Source of the DNA: Bacillota bacterium
GTDB taxonomy: Bacteria > Bacillota_I > Bacilli_A > MOL361 > Turicibacteraceae
Assembly (NCBI GenBank): GCA_003486705.1
Contig: DNGE01000184.1
Span: 1-6,307 of the forward strand
DNA: 6,307 nt
Reading direction: 5' to 3'
The number at the start of each line of letters is the position of its first letter. Position 1 is the first letter of the stretch. The position numbers and the translations under genes are program-made. The notes below the pieces were generated by a model. That model was given only the letters and a program-made list of their open reading frames with translations. It ran no database searches and was not told where the DNA came from. Of the stretch, positions 6,109-6,307 are shown piece after piece.

Positions 6109-6307
6109 ATGAAACATATTTTAATCAGTGGAACAATTCATATTCAAACAGATGTCTATCAAAAAGTAGAGGGTGAACATGTTAGTATTTCAACGAACAT
6201 TGGGGGAATGGGGTATGAGCTTGTTAAAGTGTTTAAGAAAATAAACCAAAACGCTACACTACTATCATTAATAGGAAAAGATGAATATAGTCATCAGATT
6301 ATGTCTA
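6109..6307 (+). CDS. PfkB/ribokinase-family sugar kinase, N-terminal fragment cut by the window end
   Basis: 66 codons are present and the frame is open to the edge. The fragment looks like the N-terminal part of a PfkB-family kinase, which phosphorylates a sugar or nucleoside with ATP in the cytoplasm. Seen: a first beta strand ILISGTI, a strand pair around residues 17-30, the family's glycine motif as IGGMGYE (residues 31-37) at the start of a helix, and the strand TLLSLIGKDEY (50-60), matching the usual 'xxxIGxDxxG' block. At residue 37, Glu stands where Asn is usual in this motif. The start ATG has AGGTG (6098-6102) six bases ahead and a strong promoter before that. Substrate (fructose-6-phosphate, ribose, nucleoside, other) cannot be told, because the catalytic GAGD motif lies outside the window. 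Confidence 0.8.
   Translation, partial: MKHILISGTIHIQTDVYQKVEGEHVSISTNIGGMGYELVKVFKKINQNATLLSLIGKDEYSHQIMS

Overview
The window reads as a chromosomal stretch of an AT-rich, low-GC Gram-positive bacterium (Bacillota, Bacilli-like). Signs of this are the codon use, strong G-rich Shine-Dalgarno sites, a TTG start, sigma-A-type promoter elements, T-tailed hairpin terminators and the protein families present. The genus cannot be fixed from the sequence alone; Turicibacter-like is no more than an impression. All supported genes lie on the + strand.

Layout: (1) positions 1-1592 hold the 3' part of a GH13 alpha-glucosidase gene whose true start lies just upstream of the window. It ends at a good terminator (1601-1628), so it is the last gene of its transcription unit. 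(2) Positions 1629-1949 are a gene-free leader of about 320 bases with small dyads, a three-copy TTAAA(A)CGT motif and candidate promoter elements. (3) Positions 1950-5459 form a two-gene operon encoding a heterodimeric ABC exporter of the BmrCD / LmrCD / TM287-288 type. The first subunit has a degenerate Walker B (Asp for the catalytic Glu). The second has a normal Walker B but a variant signature (LSQGQ). The two are therefore complementary halves giving one catalytic and one degenerate ATP site. The operon ends at one weak and one strong hairpin (5508-5525, 5537-5567). (4) Positions 5724-5972 encode an unrecognised 82-residue three-helix membrane protein, whose last codons lie inside its own terminator. 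(5) A well-formed promoter (6050-6078) drives the 5' end of a PfkB/ribokinase-family sugar kinase, cut off by the window end.

Functionally these look like four separate transcription units: glucoside breakdown, small-molecule export, a small membrane protein of unknown role, and a sugar or nucleoside kinase. No mobile element, CRISPR array, tRNA or rRNA was seen. Nothing here is clearly a new system. The points most worth a second look are the small membrane protein, the ABC operon leader, the hexa-G ribosome binding sites, and the MPDLN plus Ala specificity signature of the glucosidase.
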